In this document: positions 47,483 through 59,183 of the stretch, piece by piece
Layout: each line of letters starts with the position of its first letter
How positions within the stretch are numbered: position 1 is the stretch's first letter
NCBI RefSeq assembly: GCF_900699765.1
Contig: NZ_CAADHO010000006.1
Location: 165,770 to 229,769 of the forward strand
Length of the DNA: 64,000 nt
Origin: Desulfoluna butyratoxydans
Lineage (GTDB): Bacteria > Desulfobacterota > Desulfobacteria > Desulfobacterales > Desulfolunaceae
Reading direction: 5' to 3'
Translations under genes and position numbers: made by a program
The notes under the pieces: model-generated
Told to the model about the DNA's origin: nothing
Seen by the model: the letters and a program-made list of their open reading frames with translations, nothing else
The model's database searches: none

Positions 47483-47516
47483 AAAGGGCCGCTTTCCCAT
47501 GGGGAGGCGGCCCTTT
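47483..47516. terminator. Terminator between the protease and fusA
   Basis: AAAGGGCCGC/GCGGCCCTTT stem followed by TTT on the plus strand. It lies between two converging genes. Confidence 0.75.
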
Positions 47517-47559
47517 TTTATGTTTTATGCGATGCGGGTGGGTGCCGTGAGGCGACCCG

Positions 47560-49599
<2,040 letters not shown>

Positions 49600-49860
49600 G
49601 TGTGCGTGTTTTTCCTGATGGCCTCAAAAAAAGTCTGGCAAAAGGTGGTGGGGTTCACCAGCGATGCGATGGGTCACCAGCCCGCTGTGCGGCCTCATGG
49701 CCCGGGCGCGTGATATTGACTTTTTTTCGATCTTTATGTTGCAAACGGGGCGGGAGGTTCCCGTCGTCCGTCACTCTTCCTTTAATATGATGACACAGCC
49801 GGTCCCGTGTTAGGGGCATGTGGCTGTTGTGTTACGTGCTGCTTTTTCCCATGCCGGTCC

Positions 49861-50436
49861 CTATCGAACCATGAGCATGTCGGGGGCAAGGGGCTCGGAG
49901 ATGTCGATGTGGCCGGCCAGGGTCTCTGCCCGCTCGCCCTCGATGAGGATCCGGACGGCATCGATCTCCGGGATGTTGACGGCCAGGGAGTTGACCACCG
50001 AATAGACGGTCAGCAGTTCCGAGGCCGCGCCCATGGGCTCCTCCCGGATCTCGCGGGAAAAATCCACCACCGCCACCTTGGGGTCGGTGATGTACAGGGC
50101 CCGCAGGCGGGTGGTTGCCGGCAGGGTTCGGGCACTGCCGCGTTCGGGGCCGTCAATGAGGGCCGCGATGATCTTCTGGCTCAGCTGCCAGGGATCTTTT
50201 GTGGTGGAGACGGTACGCTCCTCGGAGGTGAGGAAACGGCCGTCGCGCTGGGCAAAGTAGAGGAAAAAGCTCTCCTCTTCGATGCGTCCCGAGTGGCTGG
50301 CCGGAATGGGGGCCTCCGTGATGTTCCTCTGGGCGGCGTCGGGGCCCGAGAAAAAGGAGAAGATGGCCACGATGACCAGCGTTGCCACGGCTGCTGCCAC
50401 AAAAACCCCGGTTTGTCCTTTACCGTCTTCGGTCAT
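49861..50436 (-). CDS. GerMN domain membrane-anchored protein
   Basis: 191 residues from ATG 50436 (GGGAGCC just upstream). One membrane helix is at about 11-29 (TGVFVAAAVATLVIVAIFSFF), then a periplasmic GerMN domain: FFLYFAQRDGRFLTSEERTV, LIDGPERG, LPATTRLRALYI, VAVVDFSREI, and LLTVYSVVNSL. GerMN domains occur in spore germination GerM and in LpqB-like proteins; here it may bind cell wall or other envelope parts. A longer start at 50544 has no site. Confidence 0.78.
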   Translation of the reverse strand: MTEDGKGQTGVFVAAAVATLVIVAIFSFFSGPDAAQRNITEAPIPASHSGRIEEESFFLYFAQRDGRFLTSEERTVSTTKDPWQLSQKIIAALIDGPERGSARTLPATTRLRALYITDPKVAVVDFSREIREEPMGAASELLTVYSVVNSLAVNIPEIDAVRILIEGERAETLAGHIDISEPLAPDMLMVR

Positions 50437-50888
50437 GGCTCCCTGTTGCCTTGCCCGGGGATTGCGTCCCGGTGTCTCAAGTGTGCGTCTGCCCGGGAAC
50501 AGTCCCCAGGCAGGGTGAGCGGAACCCTTGGTACGGAATCCCATGGGTTCCGGGCCGTTGGCGACGGTTCGGGTACCGGTGGGGGTGGGTGCCGCTGTGA
50601 GCCAGCAAAATTTAGGCTATAATGAAAAGGTTGTCAAGAAATGAGGCACGGGATTGCTCCTGTATTCACGTATTTTAGTACGTCTGAGGGCTGCCCCGGC
50701 CCCAGGGGCTTTTGAGGCCTGCCATGGGGCCGAAGGGGAGGAAAGGGTCAGGGGAGGGCAGAAACCCTTGAAAGACGGGGGCTGCCCATGGGCTTTTTTT
50801 TCGGTCGTCGTTGTTATTTTTGCGTAAACGGGATATATGCCATCATGATGGATGGTTGGGTCTTGAAACAGGGGGTTTGAGAAGGGGC
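50437..50888. other. Divergent intergenic region before panP
   Basis: 452 bases between the GerMN gene and panP. No gene, repeat module or strong promoter match was seen. Confidence 0.4.
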
Positions 50889-52574
50889 ATGGAAGAACAG
50901 GGCAGTGCAGTGATAAACGACGGCAAGCAGCAGGAGTGGGTTAACCTGATTCGGGTGTTTACAAGTCCTGAAGATGAAAAAACACGGGACGTTCTGGTGC
51001 ACCACATGCGCCAGATCCTGTTTGAACTCCACGACTTTCTGATCCAGAACGTGGGGATCACCGAGGCTGTGAGCCTTAAGGAGATCGCGGACCGGTGCAC
51101 CGATACCGTGATGAACAGCCTGCCGGAAAAGCGCCTGGCTGATGTGGTCAGCGGGGTATTCGAAGATATCGCACCCCACGCCGTGAACGTGGCCTCTCCC
51201 TATTTTGTTGGGCACATGACGGCTGCCATTCCCTATTTTATGGTGCACTTAAAGGCCATTGTGGCTGCCCTGAACCAGAACGTGGTGAAGCTGGAAACCT
51301 CCAAAATGCTCTCCGTGCTGGAGAAGCAGGTGGTGGCCAAGGTGCACCGCATCATCTATCAAAAAGATGAAGCCTTTTACCGGGAGCACGTCCAGAACAC
51401 CCACACCTCCCTGGGCTCCTTCACCGAAGGGGGCACCACGGCCAACCTTACGGCCCTCTGGGTGGCCAGGAACAGGGCCCTTGGTCCCACGGATTCCTTT
51501 GAGGGCGTGGAAATCGAGGGGCTGGCCGCTGCTTATGCCGCTCACAGCATCGACCGATGCGTGATCCTCGTCTCCAGGCGGTGCCACTACTCCCTTCGAA
51601 AATGCGGCGGGATCCTGGGTATCGGCAACGGCAACATCATCCCCGTGCCCGTGGACAACACCAACCGCATGCGGGTGGATTGCCTGAAAGAGATGCTGGA
51701 GGGCTTTAAAAAGGAGGGACGGACCCGGGTGGCCGCTGTGGTCACCGTGGCAGGGACCACCGAGACCGGTAACGTGGACCCCATTCCCGAGATCAGCGCC
51801 CTGTGCCGTAAAGAGGGCATCCATCTCCACGCCGACGCGGCCTGGGGCGGTCCCACCCTCATGAGCGAGACCTACGCCCACCTGCTCAAGGGCATCGAAG
51901 AGGTGGACTCCGTCACCATCGACGCCCACAAGCAGTTTTACATGCCCATGAGCTCGGGCATGGTCTTTTTCAAAGACCCCACCAGCCTGGACGCCGTGGC
52001 CTACCACGCCAACTACATCATCCGCAAAGGGAGCGTGGACTTAGGCAGCAAGACCCTTTCAGGATCCCGGGAGGCCAATTGCCTTATTCTGGACAGCGCC
52101 TTCAAGATCATGGGCAGCCGGGGCTACGGCATGCTTATCAACCACGGCATTGAGCTGGCCCGAAGTTTTGCCGAGGAGATCGAGCGCCGTAACATCTTCC
52201 AGCTGGTGACCCGGCCCGAACTCAACATTCTCACCTATCGCGTCTGCCCGACCCCCTTCCAGGAGGAGATGGCCCAGGCCTCCCCCGAGCGGATCCTTGA
52301 GATCAACGAGCATTTCAACGAAGTGAACCGCGCCCTTCAGCAGGAACAGCGGGAAGCGGGCAACAGCTTTGTCTCCCGGACCGTGCTGGAGCATGAGACC
52401 GTCTTTCCGGGGTATCCCGAGGGCAAGGTCGTTGTCCTTCGCTGTGTTCTCATGAATCCTCTGACCACCATGGAGGTGCTCAGGGATATCCTGGACGAGC
52501 AGGAGGCCATTTACGCTGCCTGGCTCAAGGGGACCACCACCCGCAAGAGCCGAAAACGCGTAGACGAGGGGTAG
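50889..52574 (+). CDS. panP: PLP-dependent decarboxylase, PanP-like aspartate 1-decarboxylase
   Basis: 561 residues from ATG 50889 (GAGAAGG upstream). Group II decarboxylase fold: SLGSFTEGGTTANLTALWVARN near 173-195, VAGTTETGNVDPI near 290-302, HLHADAAWGGPTLMS near 315-330 with the PLP-pairing Asp, and the PLP lysine in VTIDAHKQFYMPMSSG near 350. Length and sequence resemble Vibrio-type PanP, which makes beta-alanine for pantothenate. A glutamate decarboxylase role is possible. The 72-base gap to the next gene suggests joint expression. Confidence 0.83.
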   Translation: MEEQGSAVINDGKQQEWVNLIRVFTSPEDEKTRDVLVHHMRQILFELHDFLIQNVGITEAVSLKEIADRCTDTVMNSLPEKRLADVVSGVFEDIAPHAVNVASPYFVGHMTAAIPYFMVHLKAIVAALNQNVVKLETSKMLSVLEKQVVAKVHRIIYQKDEAFYREHVQNTHTSLGSFTEGGTTANLTALWVARNRALGPTDSFEGVEIEGLAAAYAAHSIDRCVILVSRRCHYSLRKCGGILGIGNGNIIPVPVDNTNRMRVDCLKEMLEGFKKEGRTRVAAVVTVAGTTETGNVDPIPEISALCRKEGIHLHADAAWGGPTLMSETYAHLLKGIEEVDSVTIDAHKQFYMPMSSGMVFFKDPTSLDAVAYHANYIIRKGSVDLGSKTLSGSREANCLILDSAFKIMGSRGYGMLINHGIELARSFAEEIERRNIFQLVTRPELNILTYRVCPTPFQEEMAQASPERILEINEHFNEVNRALQQEQREAGNSFVSRTVLEHETVFPGYPEGKVVVLRCVLMNPLTTMEVLRDILDEQEAIYAAWLKGTTTRKSRKRVDEG

Positions 52575-52646
52575 CCGCCGTGCTGTCCCGGGAGGGCGCG
52601 AATCCTTCTGCCATAAGTAACCACCCACCAGACACATGGATACCGT

Positions 52647-53216
52647 ATGATTCTTTTTGACCAGCCCGGAAAAACCAATACCGACGATGTGCTGCGGTGC
52701 GTCAGGGAGCAAGGCGAGGCCCTGGGCATCAAAACCTGCGTTTTGGCAACGACAAGTGGTTACACGGCCCAGCGGGCCGCAGAGATCCTTAAGGGGTTCG
52801 AGGTGGTTGCCGTCACCCATTTTACGGGCCTTAAAGGGCCCAATGTCCAGGAGCTGGACCCGGACACGCGGGGGCAGCTTGAAGCCTCGGGCGTCAAGGT
52901 CCTCACCTGCGGTCATACCTTTTTCGGCATCGGCAGGGCCGTGCGCCTGCGGTTCAACACCTACCAGGTGGACGAGGTCATTGCCGAAACCTTAAAGCTC
53001 TTCGGAGCGGGACTCAAAGTGGCCGTGGAGGTGAGCCTCATGGCCGCCGACGCCGGTTTGATCCCTGCCGGCGAACATGTCATCTGCGTGGGGGGCTCCG
53101 GCAGGGGCGCCGATACCGCCGTGGTTTTGCGCGCCGTCAATACCGCCGACTTCTTCAAGATGAAAATCCGCGAGATCCTCTGCAAGCCCGCGTTTGACAA
53201 CGACGCCAAAGCGTAA
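52647..53216 (+). CDS. Stand-alone pyruvate kinase C-terminal-like domain protein
   Basis: 189 residues. It matches the alpha/beta domain found at the C-terminus of pyruvate kinase and alone in COG1751-type proteins: CVLATTSGYTAQRAAEIL near 31-48, VVAVTHFTG near 55-63, VKVAVEVSLMAADAGLIP near 128-145 and ICVGGSGRGADTAVVL near 152-167. The barrel with the kinase active site is absent, so it is not a kinase. Function is unknown; it may sense a phosphorylated metabolite. It follows panP. Confidence 0.75.
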   Translation: MILFDQPGKTNTDDVLRCVREQGEALGIKTCVLATTSGYTAQRAAEILKGFEVVAVTHFTGLKGPNVQELDPDTRGQLEASGVKVLTCGHTFFGIGRAVRLRFNTYQVDEVIAETLKLFGAGLKVAVEVSLMAADAGLIPAGEHVICVGGSGRGADTAVVLRAVNTADFFKMKIREILCKPAFDNDAKA

Positions 53217-53449
53217 CCCCAGGTTCGCACATGCCCCGGGGCTAAAGCCCTTTACACTTGCTTACGGGCTTGGCCCGTGGAAAGCCTCCTTGGCCTGGGG
53301 GCAGGCTTTTGAAACCCTCGACAAATGGTGTCTTGCAAGGTCTCCTCAAAAGCCTTGAAGGAAAGGCGAATGTGATTTTCCCCGAGGAACGAGGGGGGAA
53401 AGCGCATTCGCAACCAGCTTTCAAGCTGGCACACCTTGCCGCCGGAGGC
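53217..53449. repeat. Intergenic composite, C fragment and inverted A module
   Basis: 53217-53281 is a C fragment (CCCCAGGTTC, ACGGGCttgGCCCGT). 53284 starts GCCTCC. The inverted A module (53367-53449) has outer stem GCGAATG/CATTCGC, GAGGAACGA loop, and ends CCGCCGGAGGC. The composite lies in the 450-base gap before trpS, which holds no gene. Confidence 0.75.
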
Positions 53450-53666
53450 ATGCATTTGTTGCTCTTTTGTGGGAAGGGTGGTAGGTCGTGGGTATGAAAA
53501 ACACAGAGACACAGACAGTAACGACGCGCATGTTCTGGTGGCGCTCCTGACGGAGCGGCACATGGACTTGTATTGTCTTCATTTGCCGCCGAAGGGCGAC
53601 GAATGAATTGACACGTGCGTGCAATCGTCTCCTTCGGTGGTGTTAAACACATCCAAGGAGAACAAG

Positions 53667-54668
53667 ATGTCTCAAAAAATCCTTACGGGCGATCGCCCCA
53701 CCGGTTCCCTTCACCTCGGCCACTACGTCGGCTCCCTTACACAGCGCGTGGCGCTGCAGGACACCTCTTCCCAGACCATTCTCATTGCGGACATGCAGGG
53801 CCTGACGGACAACGGGCACACCCCTGCCAAGGTGTCCGGCAACATCCTCAATGTGCTGGCCGATTACCTGGCCGTGGGCATTGACCCCGATCGCACCGTG
53901 ATCTGCCTTCAGTCGGGGCTGCCTGCCCTGGCCGAACTCACCATGTACTACGCCAACCTCGTGACGGTCTCCCGTCTTCAGAGAAACCCCACGGTAAAAG
54001 CCGAAATTGCCGGAAAGCAGTTCGGTGCGTCCATCCCGGCTGGCTTTCTTTCGTATCCCATCAGCCAGGCGGCAGATATTACCGCGTTTCGGGCGGACCT
54101 TGTCCCTGTGGGGGATGATCAGCTGCCCATGATTGAGTTGACCAATGAGGTGGTGCGCAAGGTCAACCAGGTCGCGGGCAGCGAGGTGCTGGTGGAGTGC
54201 CGCCCCCTTCTCAGCAAGGTCTCCCGCCTGCCCGGGGTGGACGGCAAGGCCAAGATGTCCAAGTCCCTGGGCAACGTCATCTCCCTGGGGAGCGGCGACG
54301 CCGAGATCGAGGGGGCCGTGAAGAAGATGTACACCGACCCCAACCACCTGCGCATCGAAGATCCCGGGTCCGTGGAGGGCAACGTGGTTTTCACCTATCT
54401 CGATGCGTTCTGCCCGGATGAAGCCCTTGTGGCAAGCCTCAAAGAGGACTACCGACGCGGCGGCCTGGCCGACAGCAAGCTGAAATCCCTTCTTACAGAA
54501 TGCCTGCAGGAGCTGTTGGCTCCCATCCGCAGGCGCAGGGCTCGTTTTCTCGCAGACCCGGCCGGGCTGATGAACATCCTGCGCGCGGGCACGGAGAAAG
54601 CCCGGGCAGAAACCGAAGAGACCGCCCAAAAGGTCAAGGCCGCTTTTGGGCTGGATTTATTAAGATAG
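53667..54668 (+). CDS. trpS: Tryptophanyl-tRNA synthetase
   Basis: 333 residues from ATG 53667 (AAGGAG upstream). Class I synthetase: TGDRPTGSLHLGHYVGSL at 7-24 holds the HIGH-like HLGH, and KMSKSLGNVI near 205-214 is the KMSKS loop. The tryptophan pocket region PVGDDQLPMIELTNEVVRKVN is near 148-168. It charges tRNA-Trp. It is a single gene between repeat composites. Confidence 0.95.
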   Translation: MSQKILTGDRPTGSLHLGHYVGSLTQRVALQDTSSQTILIADMQGLTDNGHTPAKVSGNILNVLADYLAVGIDPDRTVICLQSGLPALAELTMYYANLVTVSRLQRNPTVKAEIAGKQFGASIPAGFLSYPISQAADITAFRADLVPVGDDQLPMIELTNEVVRKVNQVAGSEVLVECRPLLSKVSRLPGVDGKAKMSKSLGNVISLGSGDAEIEGAVKKMYTDPNHLRIEDPGSVEGNVVFTYLDAFCPDEALVASLKEDYRRGGLADSKLKSLLTECLQELLAPIRRRRARFLADPAGLMNILRAGTEKARAETEETAQKVKAAFGLDLLR

Positions 54669-54704
54669 GGCCGTTTCTATGGTCAATGTGGGTAAAAAAA
54701 GCAG

Positions 54705-54932
54705 GCCTCCAGGTTCGGGAATGCTCTTTCGCCTTCGTTCCTCAGGCTCATCATATTCCCTGACGGGCTTCGCCCGTGAAAACATGAAAAAAACTTCGGG
54801 CAACATGAAGGTGCTTCAATAAGCCGTCACCTTATTTACGGGCAAAGCCCAAAGGCAAATGCGGAGGGGCTTTAGCCCCCTAACATTTGTGGACCTGGGG
54901 TCCAGGGGATTTATCCCCTGGCCGCTGGAGGC
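54705..54932. repeat. Bracketed intergenic composite, two C modules
   Basis: Begins after A7 with GCCTCC (54705) and ends CCGCTGGAGGC (54922-54932). C4a (54705-54778) has GGGAATG and loop TCGTTCCTC with ACGGGCttcGCCCGT. C4b (54837-54932) has AAATG/CATTT around GGGGCtttaGCCCC and CCAGGGGATttATCCCCTGG. It fills the 303-base gap between trpS and cti. Confidence 0.8.
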
Positions 54933-54971
54933 AAGGCTTTTGACTGGCTTTGGCCAGAGGGTGCTGCTTTT

Positions 54972-57395
54972 TCACCACTCCACCAGGGTCCCGTCCTCTT
55001 TTTCGGCGATGCGGATGTACCGGTAGAGGTCGAAGGTGCCCCCTTCCACGGGGTGGGCGTTGAGAAAGGTCCGGCAGTGCCAGTCGTATTCGTCCCAGAA
55101 GTCGGGGCTGGTGCGGCGGACCACGTGGCGCCTGGCCATGAGGTAGTAGGTGACCTCGTCTTTGACCTTGAGGTAGCGGTTGGCCAGGGTGTCCACCTTG
55201 TCAACGTCGATGCGCACAAAGGCGTTGGGGTAGCTTCCCACGTGGCCGCGAACGATGCTCAGGGTGTCGTCTTCGGGGCGGCGGCGCCTCTCTTCGCCGA
55301 ACATGAAGGAGTTGTTGCTCAGGGCCTTGTTCTTGATGATGGTATAGGCCAGATCCTCCTGATTGGGCGGGGTGACCACCCGGAGAAAGGAGACGTCCGG
55401 GAACACCTCGGTCTTTCTTCCTTTGATAGCGGTGATGCGGCGCAGGGATTTTTCAACGGCGAGCCTTTGCGGGGTGTCCCCCTCGGTGGGGCAATGCCCG
55501 GAGGGGCAGCGGTTGATGGGGTCCTGTTGCGGGATGACGGGTCCCACATGGGCCAGTACCTGTTCAAAAAATTCGTCTTTCGGGGCCTGGGTTCCATAGG
55601 TGACGCCTGTTTCGCGGGAGAGGCCCAGCAAGGGGTTTTCGAGGTGGTTTTTGAGATCGGCGCGGGTGCCCTGGTACCAGTCTTTTCGCATCTCTTCGCG
55701 TCGGTTGCTGGGCATGAAGCTTAAAAAGTTGTTTTCGCCTTCCATGCGGAGAAAGTCCATGTAGAGGCGGGTGACGGCCTGGTGCCCCACGTTGCCGTAG
55801 ACATCAAAGCCCGCCACAAGCAGGTAGTGGATTCTCTCCAGCAGGGGAAAGTCCACCACCCAGGCGGTCTTGGGGACCTGGCCCACCAGGCCTTTGAGGA
55901 CGGTGGCGCTGTCGAAGTGACGGAACACGGTGAGCAGGGCGTTGTCGTTGGTGCCACCGTCTCCGTCCCAGATGTGGGTGATGTCGTTGCCGATGTGGTC
56001 GGGGTGGAGGCGGTCGATATAGTCGTCTTTGGTCTTGAGGTACTTTTTCTGGTTGCGGGAGTAGGTGAACCAGATGCTGAGAATGTTGAGGGTGTTTTCC
56101 TTTTCTCCGGGAAGGGCCAGCAAGGGGCTCACCTCCGCGAGGAAGTCGGAGTCGTTGCTGATCATGTCCTTGTCCGGGTCGAAAAAGGCCACGAAAAAAT
56201 GGTCGTTGATCACGTTGAGGGCCACCTGGCCCCTGCAGACCGGTCCTTTGATAAATCCGTTCACAAAAAAGTGGGCATCGTCCAGGAGAAACCGGTACCG
56301 GGAGGCGGCCGGGAGCTGGGCAAAGGCCCGCAAGGGGTTGGCTGCGGTGTTCGGGTCGAAGGAGGGCAGGCTGGAGACCTCATAGGCTGGCGAAAAAAAG
56401 AGGTCGTTGAAGCGTCTCATCTTGGTATCGGAAAGCCGGTAGACGGTGTGGTCCTTCACCACCACGGCGGGGGTCTTTTTCAACCGGTAATAAAAGGGGC
56501 GGATGCCCGGGGCGTCGTAGGGGCGCACGCTGGGAATTTCGTCCACGGGCTCTCCGGGAGGTGTGGTGGAGCGCACCAGGCGGTAGAACTCCCGGCTGGG
56601 CAGGCCCTCAAAGTGGATATGGGCGATGAAGAGGTGCTCGTAGATGTAGCGGCTTACGAGCTGTTCCCGCAAGGAGGTGCCGTTAAAAAAGAGCTCCCAG
56701 CGGGCGATGATGTCGGCTGCCTGCGGTGATGTTGTTTCTGGTTGTCTCATGAGCCCGCCGTCTGCGATCCATTTCAGGATGGCGTCGTGTTCCTCCCTGG
56801 TGAGCCCGGGCAGGGCGTAGGGCATGCCCCACAGGGGATAGCGCTCCTCAAAGCTGTCAAAGGACTCGCTGGGTTCGCAGTTGTTGGCCTTGGCCAGGGA
56901 GAGGTCAAAGGACTGGGGCAGAAGCTCCTTTTTTGGCTGGGGGTTTTTCGCCTTTAATTCCAGCATCCGGGCCAGGACGGAGTTCTCCCGGTTGACGGAA
57001 GGCTCCTGGGTGCGTTCGTTAAGGACCGGGTGAAACCCCCTGTCCCGCCACCCCGGGGTGGTGTCCGCGTCGATGAAGAGTCGGGTGGGATCGTCTGCCG
57101 TGATGCGGGAGGCGTTGTACACCATGAGCGAGGTGGCCCCCCGGTCCACCCCTTCAAAGGAGGTGAGCTTCAGCTGGCAGGGGGCATCGTAACAGCTGTG
57201 GCAGGCGCTGCACCGTTTTTCCAGGATGGGTCGGATGTCTTCATAATAGGTGAGCCCTGTCCTCGGCTCCCCGTCTACCCGGGAGACAACCTGTTCCGGC
57301 CCGTACCTGTCGTTGAAGACCTTGGCCTGCTGCACGCCGCAGCCGATGAGAAAGAGTCCCACACACAAGAGTAACGCCTTCCATTGTTTTCCCAT
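54972..57395 (-). CDS. cti: Fatty acid cis/trans isomerase with c-type heme site
   Basis: 807 residues, typical for Cti. The signal peptide (ALLLCVGLFLIGCG) could also give a lipoprotein. The heme-binding CSACH lies in ILEKRCSACHSCYDAPCQ near 59-77. The rest matches Cti throughout (WELFFNGTSLREQLVSRYIYEHLFIAHI near 230, IWDGDGGTNDNALLTVFRHFDSATV near 480, and the WDEYDWHCRTFLN end). The enzyme converts cis-unsaturated phospholipid acyl chains to trans in the periplasm to stiffen membranes under solvent or heat stress. GGGAGG precedes ATG 57395. Confidence 0.92.
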   Translation of the reverse strand: MGKQWKALLLCVGLFLIGCGVQQAKVFNDRYGPEQVVSRVDGEPRTGLTYYEDIRPILEKRCSACHSCYDAPCQLKLTSFEGVDRGATSLMVYNASRITADDPTRLFIDADTTPGWRDRGFHPVLNERTQEPSVNRENSVLARMLELKAKNPQPKKELLPQSFDLSLAKANNCEPSESFDSFEERYPLWGMPYALPGLTREEHDAILKWIADGGLMRQPETTSPQAADIIARWELFFNGTSLREQLVSRYIYEHLFIAHIHFEGLPSREFYRLVRSTTPPGEPVDEIPSVRPYDAPGIRPFYYRLKKTPAVVVKDHTVYRLSDTKMRRFNDLFFSPAYEVSSLPSFDPNTAANPLRAFAQLPAASRYRFLLDDAHFFVNGFIKGPVCRGQVALNVINDHFFVAFFDPDKDMISNDSDFLAEVSPLLALPGEKENTLNILSIWFTYSRNQKKYLKTKDDYIDRLHPDHIGNDITHIWDGDGGTNDNALLTVFRHFDSATVLKGLVGQVPKTAWVVDFPLLERIHYLLVAGFDVYGNVGHQAVTRLYMDFLRMEGENNFLSFMPSNRREEMRKDWYQGTRADLKNHLENPLLGLSRETGVTYGTQAPKDEFFEQVLAHVGPVIPQQDPINRCPSGHCPTEGDTPQRLAVEKSLRRITAIKGRKTEVFPDVSFLRVVTPPNQEDLAYTIIKNKALSNNSFMFGEERRRRPEDDTLSIVRGHVGSYPNAFVRIDVDKVDTLANRYLKVKDEVTYYLMARRHVVRRTSPDFWDEYDWHCRTFLNAHPVEGGTFDLYRYIRIAEKEDGTLVEW

Positions 57396-57425
57396 GGTGC
57401 CTCCCTGATAGTGAAAAAGGAAAAA

Positions 57426-57665
57426 GCCTCCAGCGGGTCGCTTTTTGAAATAAGCTCCGCAAAAACGTTTCGGTAGCAGCCCTCTCCGTCAGCCCCTGCA
57501 GGGCTGACGGAGAGGGCTGCTGTAAAATCGAATGAACATGTCAACACGACCCCATACTGTCCATTACGGGCGAAGCCCATCAGCACATGTGACGTCCCTG
57601 AGGAACGAAGGGACGGAGCATGTGCAATCCTGGGGTGCAGGGAATTTATCCCCTGCCCGGCGGAG
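57426..57665. repeat. Bracketed intergenic composite with a large palindrome
   Basis: Opens after A5 with GCCTCCAGCGGG (57426) and closes CCCGGCGGAG near 57665. The left end resembles an E module (TCGCTTTTTGAAA, GCTCCGC, AAAAACG). 57475-57521 is a 21-base perfect stem. 57566-57665 is a C module with stem GCACATG/CATGTGC, inner GTCCCT/AGGGAC with a GAGGAACGA-like loop, and GCAGGGAAtttATCCCCTGC. Confidence 0.75.
57475..57521. other. Perfect 21-base hairpin
   Basis: The two 21-base arms (57475-57495 and 57501-57521) are fully complementary around CTGCA. Arm begins AGCAGCCCTCTCC. It lacks a T-run, so it is a strong structure but not a classic terminator. Confidence 0.6.
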
Positions 57666-57679
57666 ACTGTTTTTTTCTG

Positions 57680-59182
57680 TTACTTCAATCGTATGGTATC
57701 GATGGCCTCCGGTTTGAAGGGCACGAATTCCGGGATATTGGCCGCCATGGTGGGGTGGCTGAATCGGTGGAGCCGGATGGCCGGGGCGTCGGTGCCGTCT
57801 TCATTGACATGGGTGAGAAAAAGCTCCGTTGTCATGGCGCGGTTTTTGGACGCAAAGACGAGCCATTTGCCGTTGGGGGACCAGGCGTGCCAGGAGTTCA
57901 TGCCGGTGCGGTTGCAGGTCATTTTTCGGGGGGAGCCCCCGGTGGCCGGAACGATGTGAAGGGTGCTGTCCGGCTGGAGCATGAGCCCGCTCCGGCTTTG
58001 GGTGAAGACCACCCAGTTTCCGTCCGGGGAGACCCGGGCAAAGTAGTTGCTCATGCCGTTGTTGCTGGCGCCTTCAAGGGGGGTGGCCATGCCCCCTTTT
58101 CCGTTATCAAAGGGAAGGCGGCAGATATCGAACCGGATCGGGTATTGCCGGTTGAGTGCGTCGATGCCCTTGGGGGAGGAGAGGATACGGATGTTGCCGA
58201 GGTTCGGGTGGTAAGCGTTTTTGGTCTCGGCCCGGGCAAAGAGCAGGGCGGATCCGTCCGGGGTCCAGCTGGGATCGGTGTGGGTAAAGTCCCAGTCGTC
58301 TGCGCCTTTCAGCGGAGCAAAGGTTTGTGTGTGCCGGTCGTAGGTCCCCAGGAAGCCGAAGGTGGGGAAAAAGAGCTGGGAGTAGGCGGCATCGCCGGTG
58401 GTGACCATGAAGCCGATGTCGTTCACCGGCCCCACCATAAAGCGTCCTGAAGGGGAGATCCTTGCGAAACTTCCCCGTGGGGGCGGGAAGAACGGAGGCG
58501 TGGGGTAGTCGCTCCAGCTCATGGTGTCGTTATGGGTGATCTCCATGACTCGGGAAACGGGTTTCACCCACTGGGCACCGCTGTCTCCTTTCACATTCAT
58601 CTCCATGGCAAGGAGGCGGCCGTCGGTGGTGGCCTGGTGGCAGCCGCTACAGGTGGGCTGGCCCGTCATGACGGTTTTGGGGGCGTGGTTGGCATCCACC
58701 GCGCCGAGCTTCCAGGTGATGCGCCGGATATCGTCTTCTGAAAATCCATAGGGCAGGGGGAGCTGGCGGTAGAGGATGGAGGCGTTCACCGGGTCGTTGG
58801 AGATAAAAAAGCGCCGCGTTGAAGGGGCCATGCCGGGGCTGCCTGCCCGTGAGATGCAAAGGGTAACGGGGGCGCCGGTGGCTTCTTGCTTGATGCGGTG
58901 CCACAGGCCCGGGTCGGGCTGCCAGGGGGCGGCTGGTACCTCCCGGCGGATGGGAGGGCTTTTGGGAAGGCGGATCTCCACGAGCCAGGGTGCTTCGTTT
59001 TGACCGGACCCCCTCCATTCAAATAGGGGCGGGGCCATGTCCCGGGGGTAGATCGCCCCTTCGAGGGGTTCGAGGATCTCCACGGTGTCCGCTGGCGCAA
59101 GGGGGGCGGTGTGCGTGACGGGCGGGGCGCACCGGGCGCACAGGAGGGCTGCGGCGAGGAGGAGGATCCACGGCCGCGGCAT
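57680..59182 (-). CDS. Periplasmic c-type cytochrome-like lipoprotein with PD40 (TolB-like) repeats
   Basis: 500 residues. The signal peptide runs to LLCARCAPP (possible lipobox Cys about 18). A CSGCH heme site lies in TGQPTCSGCHQATTDGRLLAME near 173-195. After ~230 come several WD40-like PD40 strands (ISPSGRFMVGPV, PSWTPDGSALLFARAE, VSPDGNWVVFTQS, WSPNGKWLVFASKN), making a beta-propeller. It starts two bases after the stop of the K+ channel gene. Its substrate and electron partner are unknown. Its use with cti, which also carries a c-heme site, is inferred from proximity only. Confidence 0.72.
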   Translation of the reverse strand: MPRPWILLLAAALLCARCAPPVTHTAPLAPADTVEILEPLEGAIYPRDMAPPLFEWRGSGQNEAPWLVEIRLPKSPPIRREVPAAPWQPDPGLWHRIKQEATGAPVTLCISRAGSPGMAPSTRRFFISNDPVNASILYRQLPLPYGFSEDDIRRITWKLGAVDANHAPKTVMTGQPTCSGCHQATTDGRLLAMEMNVKGDSGAQWVKPVSRVMEITHNDTMSWSDYPTPPFFPPPRGSFARISPSGRFMVGPVNDIGFMVTTGDAAYSQLFFPTFGFLGTYDRHTQTFAPLKGADDWDFTHTDPSWTPDGSALLFARAETKNAYHPNLGNIRILSSPKGIDALNRQYPIRFDICRLPFDNGKGGMATPLEGASNNGMSNYFARVSPDGNWVVFTQSRSGLMLQPDSTLHIVPATGGSPRKMTCNRTGMNSWHAWSPNGKWLVFASKNRAMTTELFLTHVNEDGTDAPAIRLHRFSHPTMAANIPEFVPFKPEAIDTIRLK

Positions 59183-59183
59183 C

